Shown one piece after another: positions 41,290 through 53,889 of a stretch of DNA of 64,000 nt. This DNA is from Phlyctochytrium arcticum (Eukaryota; Chytridiomycota; Chytridiomycetes; Chytridiales; Chytridiaceae), in assembly GCA_025602905.1 (NCBI GenBank), contig JAHLKI010000031.1, positions 1 to 64,000 on the forward strand, written 5' to 3'. Within the stretch, counting starts at the first letter, position 1; every line of letters starts with the position of its first letter. A program made the translations under genes and the position numbers. The notes under the pieces were generated by a model. That model saw nothing but the letters and a program-made list of their open reading frames with translations. It searched no databases and was not told the origin of the DNA.

Positions 41290-43242
41290 ATGGCACCATC
41301 TGTTGCCATGCGGCAAGCTCCTTCGGGCGGAGCCCCAGCACCCAGACCAGCGGCGGTCACGACGAAAGGTCTTAAGGCAGAGACACCCCAGGCAACTCCC
41401 AGATCGGCGGTCGAGCAAGCCGAATCATCTGCAAAGGCATTTGAGAAGAAACAGCGTACGGACTGGCTCCTTGCAAATGGACTTCCCGTGGCACAGACGG
41501 TCTCTTCCATCTTCCTGCTCCCTTTCCGACTTTGGAATGCATTTTCGGACCGCATTACGGGGGCGTCGGCCCGAACGGTGACGGGGTTTCCCTACATTGG
41601 CAGCTTGCTAAGTGTGGCAATGAACCCACCTTTGTTTGTCGAACAGAACAACAAAACTTATGGCCAGCCCTTTCGCTTCGGGTTTAATGGACGAAAAATG
41701 CTGTCAATTTCGGATCCAGAGACCATTCACAAGCTCTTGATGGTAAAAAAAATGTCGCGATGATTTTTCTTTATTTTCAAGTAACCTAAATAATCACGTA
41801 TGAAGAACGAAGAATCGCTTGTTCAGATGTGGTGGGATCCTCGAACATTCCTAAAGGTATAGATTCTTTTTCCATAACTTTAAATAAGTTCTAAATTCTT
41901 TTTGCCCCATTCGGGAAAACTTTAATAGCTGATGGGACCTACTTCAGTATTCACCTTACACGGAGATGATCATATGCGCATGCGACAGATTTTGCTGAGA
42001 TCATTTAATCAAGAGTGAGTGGCGTTGCTGAACATAAGTTTGGCAGAAAGTGATAATGACCAAACGCTTGATTCCCTTAGAGCATTGATCCGGCTATATC
42101 CTGAATTTCAAAGCGGTCTTCGGTCTATTCTTGGGAAGATGGCCACCAATCCAGAAGGATCTTACCCCAGTGAAGAGCTTGGCGGATTCATGTACCGCCA
42201 CCTGATGCGTTTCATTGGGGGATCAGACCCGTCAAGTTTACAGGGTCTATTGGACCTGGAGGCTGACTATCATGTTTGGGCTGCTGGTTTAGGCGCAATC
42301 GTTCCATATCCTCTACCCTTCACGGCTTTGCGAAAGGGACTTGACGCTCGCGAAAAAATCGTAGAGGGTGTGCAGAAGGTCATCCGTTTGCGCACTACAG
42401 TACGAGCAAAGGGCCATATTTATGATGATGCGTTGGGTGACTGGCTTTCGGGTCCTGCACCAGATGGCCTTGACGGGGTGGAGATTCCGGATCAAGTTCT
42501 TGCTCTCCAATTTGGTGGAAGATTGGCGTAAGTACTTTCACATTAGTTATTAATGCTCAGTCTCTAAGCCGGAGTTGCAGGTTGACGAACATAATGTGCA
42601 GCATTATGCACATTGTCGCCCAGGAAGCCAGCAACAATGACATTGCAGCTCTTCGCGATGAGCTTAGCAGAGCAGGTGCACCCGACCTTTCCTGGGAGCA
42701 AATTGCCGAACTTCCAATTTTGGACATGTGGTTAAAAGAATGCTTCCGAATGCATCAGCCAACCGGTCTACTGTTCAGAAACTTTGTGACTGATATGTCT
42801 GTTGCGGGTCGTCAGCCAGGTACCAATGGAGCAGCAAAGCAATGTCCGGTTGCAAAGGGAGATCTGGCCATGTTAAGCTTGGGAGCTTCATTCCACGACC
42901 CCAAGGTCTTCGGCCCACCTGACACCGAGCTCGATCCCGCACGTTTTAACCCTCGCCGATGGCTAAACCCCTCAAAGGAATCTAAAGCATTCTTTACAAA
43001 CTTCGGACTTGGAAAACGCTCATGCGTTGGATACTTGCTTGCAACCATGACGGTAATATTGATGTTTCCTGACTGAGCTAAGTCTGAGCTTAAATGGCTA
43101 ATTATACCCTTTTTTTTCGCAGGCTAAAACATTTATTGCTGAACTGGTCAGCAATTACGATGTCAAACAGCGGGGAGCAACTCGCGTCTTTGGATTCCCG
43201 GCCTACGTCAACGAGCCGTGGGCTGTCCTCCGGCGCCGCTGA
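41290..43242 (+). CDS. Cytochrome P450 with atypical I-helix, six exons
   Basis: Model: join(41290..41742, 41806..41856, 41929..42014, 42081..42527, 42581..43052, 43123..43242), 542 aa, in frame. The heme loop FGLGKRSCVG carries the ligand Cys (about C494); the K-helix ExxR is in LKECFR; TLHGDDHMRMR and DPRTF are the usual C-helix/B' elements. A hydrophobic stretch near residue 75 may anchor it in the ER. The I-helix reads LQFGGRLALTN and lacks the (A/G)Gx(D/E)T(T/S) oxygen-activation pair. P450s that rearrange hydroperoxides or endoperoxides (CYP8A1, Ppo P450 domains, CYP74) also depart from this motif, so a peroxide-isomerase role is plausible. Overall style is closest to CYP7/CYP8-like fungal P450s. 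With the dioxygenase at 35663-38102 it may form a split diol-synthase pair (inference). Confidence 0.9.
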
Positions 43243-43462
43243 AGAAAATATATTCAATTCCCGACGAGGAAGCGCCTTAATAGGCCTTTTTCATGTAGAC
43301 CAATTTGCTTTGTTTAAGTGTTGCATTGTCTTGTAATAGAGGCGGCACATGTCCACAAATGAGATAACTACTAATTATTTAGCTATGTAAAATGTGTCCT
43401 GAATTTGGAAACTTGACAAGAGGGGGGTTAGTCCCAAGTCTAAAACCTTTATCAGGCGTTGA

Positions 43463-46400
43463 TTACATTCCACGCAAAAAACCGCCAGTAGGTAAAGACA
43501 TTGGCATTGGCACGCGTCTCCTTTCCTCTGCCGCGTGTCTAGTAGACTCCCCAAGGTCGTTTCCACCCTCCGAGATGATAAGATCCTCGTCTCCAGAATC
43601 TGCTTGGCCCAAGAACTGTTCCTCATGTACCGCTCTAGGTGTGCCCAGCGCGGTACCTCTCCTCGATCCAATCTCGTTACCAGGGGTCGAACCAGCCTGA
43701 AAACTTCTTCGAAAAAGGTTTGTTGGGTTGCGAGACACTGTGTTGGATGCGCCTGGGCTTGCTTTATAACTACCTATCTTGGAAAGGCTGTCACCTCCCC
43801 CTAGAAAGGATACAGCGCCCATAGAAGAAGCATACGCTGGTTCTGTAGTGCTTTCTGAGCCACCTGCCGCCGAAGATTCAGATCCACCTCGCTCTTTCTT
43901 CCGTATCGATTGCTTTGATGTTCCTGTCATAGACTGCGTGTGTGATCTGAGGGCATCCGTGGATCGTGATTTCGATTTCTCCTTGTCTTTTTTCAACGAA
44001 GACTCCGGAAAGGTATTTGTTGGAATTGATAATGGCGACTGACTGATTGCGCCACTATGATTGCCAGACAGCATATTTCTAAGGGTGGTTCCCACCTTGT
44101 TGTGACGAGAGAAGAGGTTAAACGATTTTTTGTGAGGTTGTTGATGCTGCGCGGGTTGCTGTAAGATGACTTGGTTTTGATATACATACGGGTCGGGACC
44201 AACCGGTGGCGGGGACGGCGGAGCAGCACGTCTTTCAACTTTGGTACTAGTCAAAGACGGGGATGAGGTAGCATGTCCCAAACTGTTACCCGGCATGGCT
44301 GCAGCGGTTAGCACTGAAAGTGCGTGGAACGAGCTCGTGGGAAGTGGTGGCGGTGGAACCGCAGGAGGTTGCCTGCGCGTGGGGGAAGCCATCAATTCGG
44401 GTTGCGATTGGGCTGTTTTTTGTTGAGAAGAGGATTCAGCGAAGTCGGAAGATCCATCAAGTGACGAGTTGGCTGGGAAACCTTTTTGATCGGTGGAGAC
44501 CGCTGCTATTCCAGGGGCCGACGGTGTTTTTGACATTTTCGATCGTAGGGATGACTTGCTGCCACCATTCCCCGAATGCATGCCTGCAGGCAAGCTCAGA
44601 GGGCCGATGGACAACCGAGGGGCAGATACAGCGTGATTCAAATGATCGACAGACGGTCCTTTTGAGTGTGATCCATGTGTAGATGACGCGGACTGATCTA
44701 TGTCTCTGGATTGATTACTTAGGCTACCTTCGCGGCGACCCCCGCCCAACACGCGACTCCACGAAAGACGCCGTCGTACAGTCGAACTTGAGCTGGCATC
44801 CTTCTCATGTGCCTGATTTCCTACAAAGACCCCTTGCTGCAGTTTTTGTACGGGCAGGTCACCATGCACAATCTGCTGGTCTGTAGTGGATGCTTGATTT
44901 GGCGCACTAACCGCCGCGCCCAAATTATTCAGCGGTGACATTGGTGCAAGGACGAAATCTTCATCCTCATCTTGGTCCATTGCTGCGATCGCGGTTGTCA
45001 ATAACCCATCCTGCATACTGTAAGGAAAGACCGTGGTGCCTTGACCAGCCGCTGGAGATGCCGCGACTGGATCCCTAGCCGCAAACCCAGTTCCTGCCCC
45101 TACACCCGAGGACACATTCGATGCGCCGCGGACGAGGTCATTTCCCACAAGATTCTTGCTTTTGCGAACACTAGCCCGCACGGCAGAGGGGCTGGTGGAG
45201 TGATCATTGAGACCGGGTACGCCATTCGCGACAACAGATAGAGCGGTCCCTGACCCGCGGAACGAACCAAATAAAGTAGTAGGATTGATGGAGGCGTGTA
45301 GTCGGGAGAATGATGATTGTGCGCTGTCAGTTTGGGGCATCATTGGTGGAACCGCACCCGTCTCAGAACTGGCCGTTCGACGGTGAGGTGCCCCAGTAGT
45401 ACCCAGCACAATAGGCCCTATGATTCCTTGCCGAGGACTTGTGTGTGACAGTGAACCCTCACGGATTTCGGCATCTGATTTATTATCTGATCGCCGCAGG
45501 TTTGCTGCCCCTGCTGCATCTAGTGAGTCCGATCGGTCTCGTAATCCTTCTACTGTTGACATCTGTTCATGCGCAGCAACCTTCAATTTCTCCATGATGG
45601 GAACAAGCTTTTGTAATTTTTCGCTGTCTTCATTTTGTGACGCGGCCATCGCCTCAATATTTTTCTTGACCTCGGCCCACCGTTCGCTAATGCAATGGTG
45701 CATGACAGCAGCTTCGCGGCGAAGGTCTACGCGGGGTTTGGGGTATCTTGTCTGCCGCGGTCGGTCAGGGACAGTGGAAATTTGTTCGATGTAGTTGCGC
45801 ATATCTTCCACTCGGGACGCAATCCATGTGTTACACGGACTCATGTGCGGCTCCTTTCCTTCAAACTCTGTCAGGTTTGCCAAATTCTGTAAAATTTTAG
45901 CAATCAAAGTCAAAGTCCTAGCTGTTGCCGCGTCCGGGTGATCATTCATGATTCCGAAAAGCTTAGGCGATAGAATTGCCGGACAAAAGAATCTCAAAAA
46001 GATAAACCCGCTCACCGCCGCATATTTAATTTGCGGATCAATAAATCGGTCCCCAGCCGTCTTGCGCATATCCGCAAACACCGTAACCAGCTCGGGAGGA
46101 CACGCCTCGGCCGATCGCTGAATGGCCTCCCAGAAGATTGTAACATGATTCAACAGACGCTTCCAGTTTCGTTTCAGTTGCTCGGACTCTTTGCCAGGCT
46201 GTAAGCGCGAGGGGTCCACTTCGCATGACTCCTTCGAAGTATAAACACCTCGGATCAGAGACGTTAGTGTCAGGTGAAGGTAATCCTGACCAAGTAGCTT
46301 CATGTACTGATCGAGAATCTTAGTAGCGACCGAGTTTCCTCGAAAAATAATGTTTGGGTCCTCTATAACTATGAATCAGCCATTCACAGTCCTCCTTTTA

Positions 46401-48657
46401 TGCTATGCAATTGATCGCACGAACCTGTCGATTCAATCTCGTGGCGTGTCAAGCTAATCACACCCTCGTCGTCTCTCTCATGCGCAAGTAGGATGTTCAG
46501 CATTGTTTTGGCTAATTCCTCCCTTGCAGCCGGTAACCATGTCCCTAAACACCGGAAAACTGTGTAACTCGGCTCCAAGATAATTTGAATGAACTCCTCG
46601 TATAGGGCCATAGGTAGAGATTGGTCGTTGGACAGAATGTAAGCGATACGGACAGCACCGACAGGCTCAGGATGCGACAATTGTGGGGACGAGCTGCGCG
46701 TGTTGAAAGGACGAATCTGGTACCATTCTTCGAATTTGCGGTTCGGTTTGAGGGTTGAAAGATTGATGGAGACATAACCTGTTGGAGACAGTCAATGTGA
46801 TCAGTAGCTCATCAGGCTTTGAGGTAGCACTTGCGTTTTCATCTCACCTATTTCGGTGTCTCGTTGCATCTTGGCTGTTGCTGCATTGAAAAATAGCAGT
46901 CGTAGGCGCGAACGGCATGGTGGAATATCATTAAATCGGAATTCCTCTCCCCAAAATGGGCTCTCGTCAACTTTGATACCAGTCCGTGCTTGCTTGACGT
47001 CATTGAACAGAACCACACAGTATGAACTGATACTTTTATTATTTGCATTCGGTGACTTAAGCTCCTTCGCTTCCATAACCCAAAGTCGAATCGATCGAAC
47101 GGGTGGGGAAATGTTCAGAGCGCCTAGAGAGGCTGTCATTGAAGACAGTCCGTAAGCGGCCTGGCACTTGGAACAGCAAACGCAAAACTTGCGAAGCGTA
47201 GAGATCCATTCGTGCTTGTCATTACCGCTTTCTGCAATTATGTTGTACGTGATTCTTTGAACTGGTAGCGGTAGACTTGATTGCTGTCCTCCACTTTGCG
47301 GTGACATTGGTGGGTATTGCCCTTGTGACTGTTGTGCTGCTATCGTTGTTAAACCTGTCATGTTTGAGGATGAAACTGATATTGGAATTCCACGTCCCTG
47401 GCCGTCTTCCAGTACCGGAGTCAAGTCCAAGATGAGCTGAAAACAGTTTGCCCGGCCAAAATAGCTGTCGTCGATGGACCAGATTTGACCTCTGTTCAAC
47501 GATACAACCTCCACTGGCTGTTCAGAGTCTTCCCCGTCAAAGCAATATAACAAGCCATCATTCATCACCACAAAGTAGTTGGTGGCCCACCCGTTCACGG
47601 TATCTCCTCGTTTGACATACACGCGTCCGGCTTTCAAGGGATTGACTAGACTTCGGACCGACACAGTCGATACGTCCATGCGTTCCTCTTGGTTTCCAAG
47701 GTGATACTTTTCGAAAATAGCCATGTCCTGCACGACTTCCGCTTCAGAAAGCATAACTTGAACATTGCGAAGAATTGCACCGCGGGCATCAATATCGGCC
47801 ACGTCAAGCGTGGTCATGTCAAGCATGCCCTTGCGGATCAAATTCAACCGCTTTTCCTCGTAGGCCCGGACCTCCTGCACAAAGCATTACTATCTTGACC
47901 AAATGGCATACTATGTGGGACTGAAGAGATATACCTTGTCCAAAGCTGGCATCATTTGCTCATAGAAGACTTGCTGCGCATTAACCTTTTTATCCTCACA
48001 TCGACGTAGGGCCTCGGCTGACACAGTCACGCGCTCAATGGCACCAGATGCTTTGGCTTGTAACTTCTCCAGATCCCGCTTCTTCTCTTGTCTCAATTGT
48101 GCCTTACTAAGGGAATCGATCATTTCGCTTGCCGATGCTTGTGCCGTATCGTACTCTTGTTTTGCTCTTCGATACTCTGTATACGTATCTTGCAACTGCC
48201 GTGTAAGCGCCCGACCCTGCTCAAGATGGGCTTTGCGCATGCTTTCCATCTCGCGAATGTGTCCTTGCATTGGATCGATCACGGTACGTTGAAGTTGTGA
48301 AGCGACCTGGATGTGACCTTCAGCGAGTAGATGTAGTTGGTCGGCAGATTCCCAGACATCAGTCCATAGGCGCATGCTAAGAAGCTGGGAGCGCACTGCC
48401 TCAGGTGATCCGGGCGTAGGATACAGTGGGGTATATGTGTGAGGGCGAAGACCATCCCAGGCATTTTTATGATACGACTGGCAAAGCTCAGCTGTCGTGT
48501 TATTAGCATATGGCCGATATGGCGAGTGAAATTCCCTCTTACCTAAAGCTACCCCATATTCCTGCTCGATTTCCTGCCTTCGTCTCCAAAAACCCACCAA
48601 TTCACGACACTGCCGAGTTGATTCCTCCGTAAATCCCGCTAAAGAAGTCAGTAACAT
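43463..48657 (-). CDS. F-BAR / PH / C2 / RasGAP protein, five exons
   Basis: Model: complement(join(43463..46368, 46425..46778, 46848..47874, 47935..48491, 48543..48657)), 1652 aa, in frame. Residues ~1-260 are an F-BAR-like coiled coil (YGVALAELCQSYHKN, long Gln/Glu helices). Residues ~300-450 form a PH domain (KAGRVYVKRG ... KHEWISTLRKF). A C2-like domain follows (RSIRLWVMEAKELKSP ... SPFWGEEFRF). Residues ~610-870 are RasGAP, with the arginine finger in IIFRGNSVATK and the FLRFFCPAI motif, both intact. The last ~780 residues are Ser-rich, disordered and phosphorylation-prone. PH-C2-RasGAP matches the SynGAP/RASAL layout that turns off Ras at membranes; the N-terminal F-BAR would couple it to curved plasma membrane. 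The ATG at 48657 starts directly at the F-BAR; an extra upstream exon cannot be excluded. The P450 gene ends convergently 220 bp downstream. Confidence 0.9.
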
Positions 48658-49099
48658 TCTTTGGGAATATCTCTTGGGGATTGATTTGGAAGTCAGAAGG
48701 ATTAAGAGATTCAGACTGGACGCGGAAAGATCAAATTGATGTTTATTCCGCCGTTACTCCATCCGACCTGCTTCAGCGATTGAACCAGAGTCCGATTAAA
48801 GAATTTGTGAGGCTCTGATAACAAGCAAGTCCGAAATTTGGGAGGCTTGTCACTTCTTGGGGGTACCCCCTCAAGGATTGTAAACAATGAACGTCTAGAT
48901 TATGGTAAAATGACTTAAATCGCATTTTATCAATGGGCAAGCTGAATAGCACGGGAATCGAGCCGTGTCGCATGGGGGGTATAAAAAATCAAGTAACCAA
49001 AAAAAATTAAATACAAGCCTGACAGGCATCGTCCCAGCTCAGAAAGAGAAAGCATATCGCAGTAGCAGAAATGACAATGGTTGGTTCGCCTCCTCCTTT
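48658..49099. other. Intergenic, RasGAP promoter and THP3-like 3' end
   Basis: About 440 bp with no gene; both neighbours are on the minus strand. Confidence 0.5.
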
Positions 49100-51435
49100 C
49101 TAATGAATCTGTCCCTTGATATCCACACCTTTCTTCGAAATCTGACCCGCATGACTGATGAATATTGACTGGGAAGTTTTGCAATCCACCGTCTTGCCCG
49201 CTTCACCCGTGATCCACTTGACCCCCTTTTCACGCAGCCACTTGACACAAGCTTTGCGACCTACCCGCATCGCTACAACGTCCGCGTTCACCACGTCATC
49301 CTCGTGTATAAAGCCAAGTTCCTTTGCGAGGTAGTCTACAGGTATGCCTGGTCGGAAGGCTCGACAGATCGACTTCATTGCACGAATGCGTTCGCGTTCC
49401 ACGAAATGATCCATCAGATACATGGACAGGCGCGGAGCAGAGCCGTACAGACGGAAGAAGCGGTGATAGTCACTGAGAGCGACGGATGTGCGGACATTGA
49501 GTGCATGCTTTATTACCTCGCCATCTTTTTGCTCATCTGTAAGTTCGCCTAAAAGCTTGACGAGCTCTTTGAAAGATATTAGCAATTGTTGATATAAGAT
49601 CTTGAAAAAGGAGTTTTACCTGTTCGGTTGGAAGTGTGAACCATGTATAGGATGCGGTAGCCAGTAAACTCATCCTGACATCCTCGCAAATGATGGCGAT
49701 TGTAGAGCTGCATCAGCTGTGCTTGACATTGGTTAAACTCACCCAAATCGCCCTAAAAGAGAGGAGACAATGAGGTACGGACGTGGTTTGGGATACATGC
49801 TCCTAACTACCTTTTCCAAAGCTATCCGCCCATGTGCTTCATATACTGCTACCGTGAACTCATTCTTGATGCGCTGGACCGTCAAATCCTGTCGCAGACT
49901 CTTGAACTGATCGCAAATGTACGTGTATTTTTGCTCTGCCTTCCACTTCGCAATGAGCATTTCAAGGGTTTGACGTAAAATATGCAGCGGTCGCACAGTC
50001 GAAGGATCGGGGGCGGAAGTTAATCTCAGATAATTTTTATCTAACCGCGTACTTGTGCCAACTATCGTAAACTCATCCCAATCTATCACATCTGGATTTC
50101 CTTCCGCGCCTGCCTTCAGGAATGCTTCTTTGGCCTCTGCAATCTCCTTGTGCTTCTCCCGGTTTCGACGGTTCATCTCATCTTCTTTGGCTTGGAAGCG
50201 AGCACGTCGTACTTCCCGACGTTCAATTTCTGCCTTCCTCAACGAAGGTGGCAACCGCTGAAGAACAGCATCCTCCTCGTCCTCGGACACAACTGTAGAC
50301 TGTGAGACAGAAACAGTCATTGATGGAGATGGCGACGTGGCTGATTGCGGCTCCATTAACGACAACTTGGCCTGCTCCTTTTTGCGCTTTTTTGATATTG
50401 TGGGAGGCGGGGGTAACGAGGGTTCAGATGGGGGAGGAAGTACGACCTTTGCTGCTCCAACTTTGGGTTCTGGTTTGCGGCAATACTTGGGCAAAGCCAA
50501 ACTGTCCCAATCGGTGGTCCACATGGCTTGATTTTGCATGGTCTGCACGATCAAATCCTTGATTTGCTTTTCGACAGCATCACGTTTCTCTGCCGGACAA
50601 CTATCAAAACTTTTAGCGACATAATCCTTGAGACTGGGAGGCCACTCAGGTTTTCCCGCAGCCGTATTACTTGGAGGTTTGGGGGGCTCTTCCTCTTGAG
50701 ACTGCTTTGCGAGTGGCGACTCGGTTAGGACCTTGCGAGGCTTCACAGAAATATAAGCGGGTTTATGTGCTGTAGTTGTTGGCAGTCCCGACTTTACGGC
50801 AGATGAGTACAACGATGCGCCGGTCATGTTGGAGGCTGGAGCTTGGGTAGTGGAGGGGCCAAGTACAGGGGCAGCGGAGTAAATTGTATTATGTGTTGTA
50901 GAAGAGGACGCAGCTGAAGCTACCGGCGTAGTAGCACCTTGTGGATTCTGTGCGTACCAAGCAGACCAATCGTAATTTTGACTATATCCAGCTACTGCGT
51001 TAGGGGGATACGCATACTGGTTGTACGGATAGTAAGAAGCGCCAGGTGCTGTGACTCCAGGTGGAACAGGTGCTTGTGTATAAGACTGGCCGTAGTATTG
51101 TGCATACGCATTCGCATCTACTGGATACCCCGCTGGCCTAAAACACAAATAATGAATATCAGCAATCTTCCCAACTCTACCACTCTACCACCTCCAAGTA
51201 CTCACCACGTCCCTGGCGCATGGGCGTTCGCACTTGTTGCGCCCGAAGCTGAACTAGGCGCCTGCTGCTGTCCTGGAACTTGTGAAGCAGCAGCAGCGTA
51301 TCCCTGACCGTAATATGGAGGTGGATTGGAAGCCACTTTCACGGCGGTTCTACCAAATCGCGAGGAAGCGCTACTCAAATCCCGAAGACAATCACCAAAA
51401 AGCCTTGACTCTGGATAGAATTTTGGGCGAGGCAA
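49100..51435 (-). CDS. THP3: THP3/LENG8-like SAC3/GANP-domain protein, start unresolved
   Basis: Model: complement(join(49100..49566, 49620..49752, 49811..51137, 51206..<51435)); introns are in phase. The C-terminal ~330 residues match the SAC3/GANP region of yeast Thp3 and animal LENG8: [49 protein letters not shown], then [11 protein letters not shown] and [12 protein letters not shown]. Thp3 works with Csn12 in transcription elongation and pre-mRNA splicing in the nucleus. The N-terminus is Tyr/Pro/Ala/Gln-rich and disordered, as in homologues. The first visible exon has no in-frame ATG (frame opens just after a stop near 51470), so a start exon further upstream (toward 51600) must be spliced on; I could not fix it. 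Confidence 0.85.
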
Positions 51436-51696
51436 ATGATCCCCAACAATTCCGCTGTTCCGCTACTTTTCCAACCTTGCTTGGCAAAAACAATCTCCCC
51501 TTTCTTTGGCAACTGATTGGACTTTCAAATCCCAGCCAGAATCCCAGCAGTGTGTTCCGTTGCCACAGTAACACTAATTAACATTCCACTTCGCTTGCTG
51601 CGCAGCAGCTCAGGGCCAAATGGTCATACATCACGGAAAATACTACATCTCATTCGGGGGATACAGATTGAGAAAATCTCCTATATGTAATCTTCA

Positions 51697-52859
51697 CTAA
51701 AGTTCAATCAAAAGGGCAGCATGGGCGTGCTGATCATTCCTCGGAAATATAGCGGGGTTGCCCAGCGAGCCTGTCTTGTCTAGCATGGATATCATCTGAG
51801 CCCGAGAGTCTGGTGGATCCTTGATGAATAAAGGTTAGCTAAACTTTTCCAGAATTCTCTGGAGTCTGTTTGGCTACCTCATCCCCGATTGACTGCTGAA
51901 GCTCTTGGAGAACTGCTCCCATATCGTGCTGCGCAAATACAGGCTGATAGTTTAGAGCGTGAGGGTGAATGGTCGATCCATTATAGTCAACGAGAATATC
52001 GAAATTGTTGTGATCAGCCCATCCGGCATGATCGTCTCCAGTATGTATGAACCTTCTTGCGACAGACTGGTTGATCTGGGAAGGATACCCCTGAATAGAC
52101 GGGATAGTACTTAGTTTAAAAGCCTGAAATGAGTATGATTAACAAAGTACTTACTATATGGCTTTCGTAGATATCATCCTGCGCGTAGGTACAATGGCCG
52201 CAAGTACACGCTTCTGTACCATCTTGCAACTCCTGTCCAGGTGTGGGAAATACGTAGTGGCTCATGGGTATCGCGCCGTCGTCCATGCTTCTACTTCGTC
52301 TCATTTGCGAGGAATCAAATGTTTGGGGAGAAATCGTGACAGCTTTCAGAGAAGCCCTTCGCGTCTTGGACAGCAGCTCGTCCGGAGTAGGTTGGGGTGG
52401 AGGAAAGTCACAAGATGAGGTTGAAAAGCTACGGCTCGATTGCGGGTGCAGATCATAGGATTCTCCTGAGGCATCAAGCGGGAACTTGTAGTCGGGGCAT
52501 GGTTCTTCAAAAGTGCGTAATGCTGCACAGAGTTCCTGACTCTGCCATTTGTGAGGAGCGCCCGGGGGACTCTCGACCTTAACGTCGGCACCGTCCAATC
52601 GCTCCAACACCCAATTCCTCAAAGCAGCCCCGCTGCGCTGGAGTTGTTTGTTCACGCAATGCAAATGCATCAAACGAACTTCTAATCCACGGATATGCTG
52701 GGACCGCTTCCGTCGGAATGCAGCCTGCGCAACTCGGTTTCTATCACGGCGCTCCTCGGCACTGAAGCGACGACGACGACCACCCTTCCGTTTCATCTGT
52801 GTTGCCGGTGTGGTATTATCCTCGTGCGACTGCGAGTTCTTGTGGGCGGTTTCAGGCAT
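51697..52859 (-). CDS. bZIP transcription factor (AP-1/Yap-like basic region), three exons
   Basis: Model: complement(join(51697..51819, 51878..52090, 52155..52859)), 346 aa, in frame. The basic region is RRRRFSAEERRDRNRVAQAA followed by FRRKRSQHI, with the Nx7R spacing (N..AQAAFRR) close to Pap1/Yap1 proteins (RNRAAQRAFRERK). The leucine zipper after it is short and irregular (LEVRLMHLHCVNKQL). A Cys cluster CTCGHC near residue 225 could be a redox or metal sensor, as the cysteine-rich domains of Yap1-type factors, but it does not match them clearly. The C-terminal exons give an acidic, aromatic tail (DNNFDILVDYNG here in part) that could be an activation domain. The ATG at 52859 begins the frame. 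Confidence 0.85.
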
Positions 52860-53889
52860 TGTTCACCGATGACTTTGAGTTATAAAAATGTATTAGGCGG
52901 AGTCGACAGTAGTTCCCCAGAGCTTTTCAATCTGAGCGGGCTACCGACATGTCTCAGGTCTTTTAGACCGTCAGGAACTAAGTCAGCGTCATGCACCGGG
53001 GCATTGGTGAGACGCTCACTGATGGCACTGCAGATCTTGAGTTCCCTATGCTTTGACGCTCTCAATTGGGGTGTTCACCCACAAAACGGGTTTTTTGAAG
53101 CTTCTCTGGCGGGGGATCTGAAGCCTGGGGACCCGAGTAGATAACTGGAAGGACCCTTTTTTGTTAAGACAGCTTCTTAGATGGTCTTTAGGGACCCAGG
53201 AGATGTCAAATAGAAAAGACTTTACGGCAAAAGGCAAAGGAATCCAAAAAGCATCTTCGAGAATCATTCACAATATGGCAGGGTACGTTGGTCGTTGAAA
53301 TTGGCAGTAAAGCGCGACGCGTATATACTTAATTCGTTGAAACCAGAAAACTGTGGGGTCCCCTCTGGCAAACTCCGGCGTTTACGTTTCTTGCGGGATT
53401 GACAGCTGGAATCTGTACCTGTGGCATCATTGTCATTGCTCGAGGAGGAAAGTTTCTTCCGGTCACTCCGATTGGGCAACTGGAGCAGGGTATGGAGGGT
53501 AGACTTTCAGGAGCGCCTCGCGAAGACACAATTGCCAAAACGGTACCGGAAAATTTTAAAGTAGTTGCTTGAAAATTGAACTTGAACGTCTTTCGCAAGG
53601 ATTTGCGATATGTACCCGTTGTTGGAGAACTTCCTGGCCCCAATGCTCCTCCAATCCGATGAGTAACCGGGGGAATCATTTCACAAATTGTACATAGCCA
53701 ATTTTGATCACTTCGATCCAAATTAATACGACCCAGCTGTCAAAAGTTTTGACAGCATAAAAACATCCGTCCATTTTTCGAATTGCAACGTCTGATACAT
53801 ATCTTTCACTTTCATACATTCTCAATCTCGTTCCGTCTAAAGCTAGCTTATAGATAAACTACGTCTAAAAAATGGTCATTGGGGGCACA
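52860..53889. other. Intergenic, bZIP promoter and a weak small minus-strand frame
   Basis: Between the bZIP start and the end of the RhoGAP gene. A minus-strand frame around 53264-53720 includes a basic stretch SRKKRKRR and a CxxC (LCTIC), but neither part has an ATG and no splice solution was convincing, so no gene is called. The palindrome at 53736-53756 lies here. Confidence 0.4.
53736..53756. promoter_or_regulatory. Perfect 10-bp palindrome with 1-nt centre, TTTGACA core
   Basis: GCTGTCAAAA-G-TTTTGACAGC, listed as arms 53736-53745 and 53747-53756. It resembles a dimeric DNA-binding site and contains the same TTTGACA core as the promoters at 7704, 8705 and 11559. It lies about 880 bp upstream of the bZIP start. 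Confidence 0.55.

Noticed and set aside
35663..43242. A classical secondary-metabolite cluster around the dioxygenase and P450
   Set aside because: No PKS, NRPS, terpene synthase, prenyltransferase or pathway transporter of known type is present in the window; the neighbours to the right are signalling and RNA-processing genes.
53264..53721. A small minus-strand gene with a CxxC and a basic SRKKRKRR segment
   Set aside because: Neither frame has an ATG and no intron joins them convincingly; nothing conserved was recognised.
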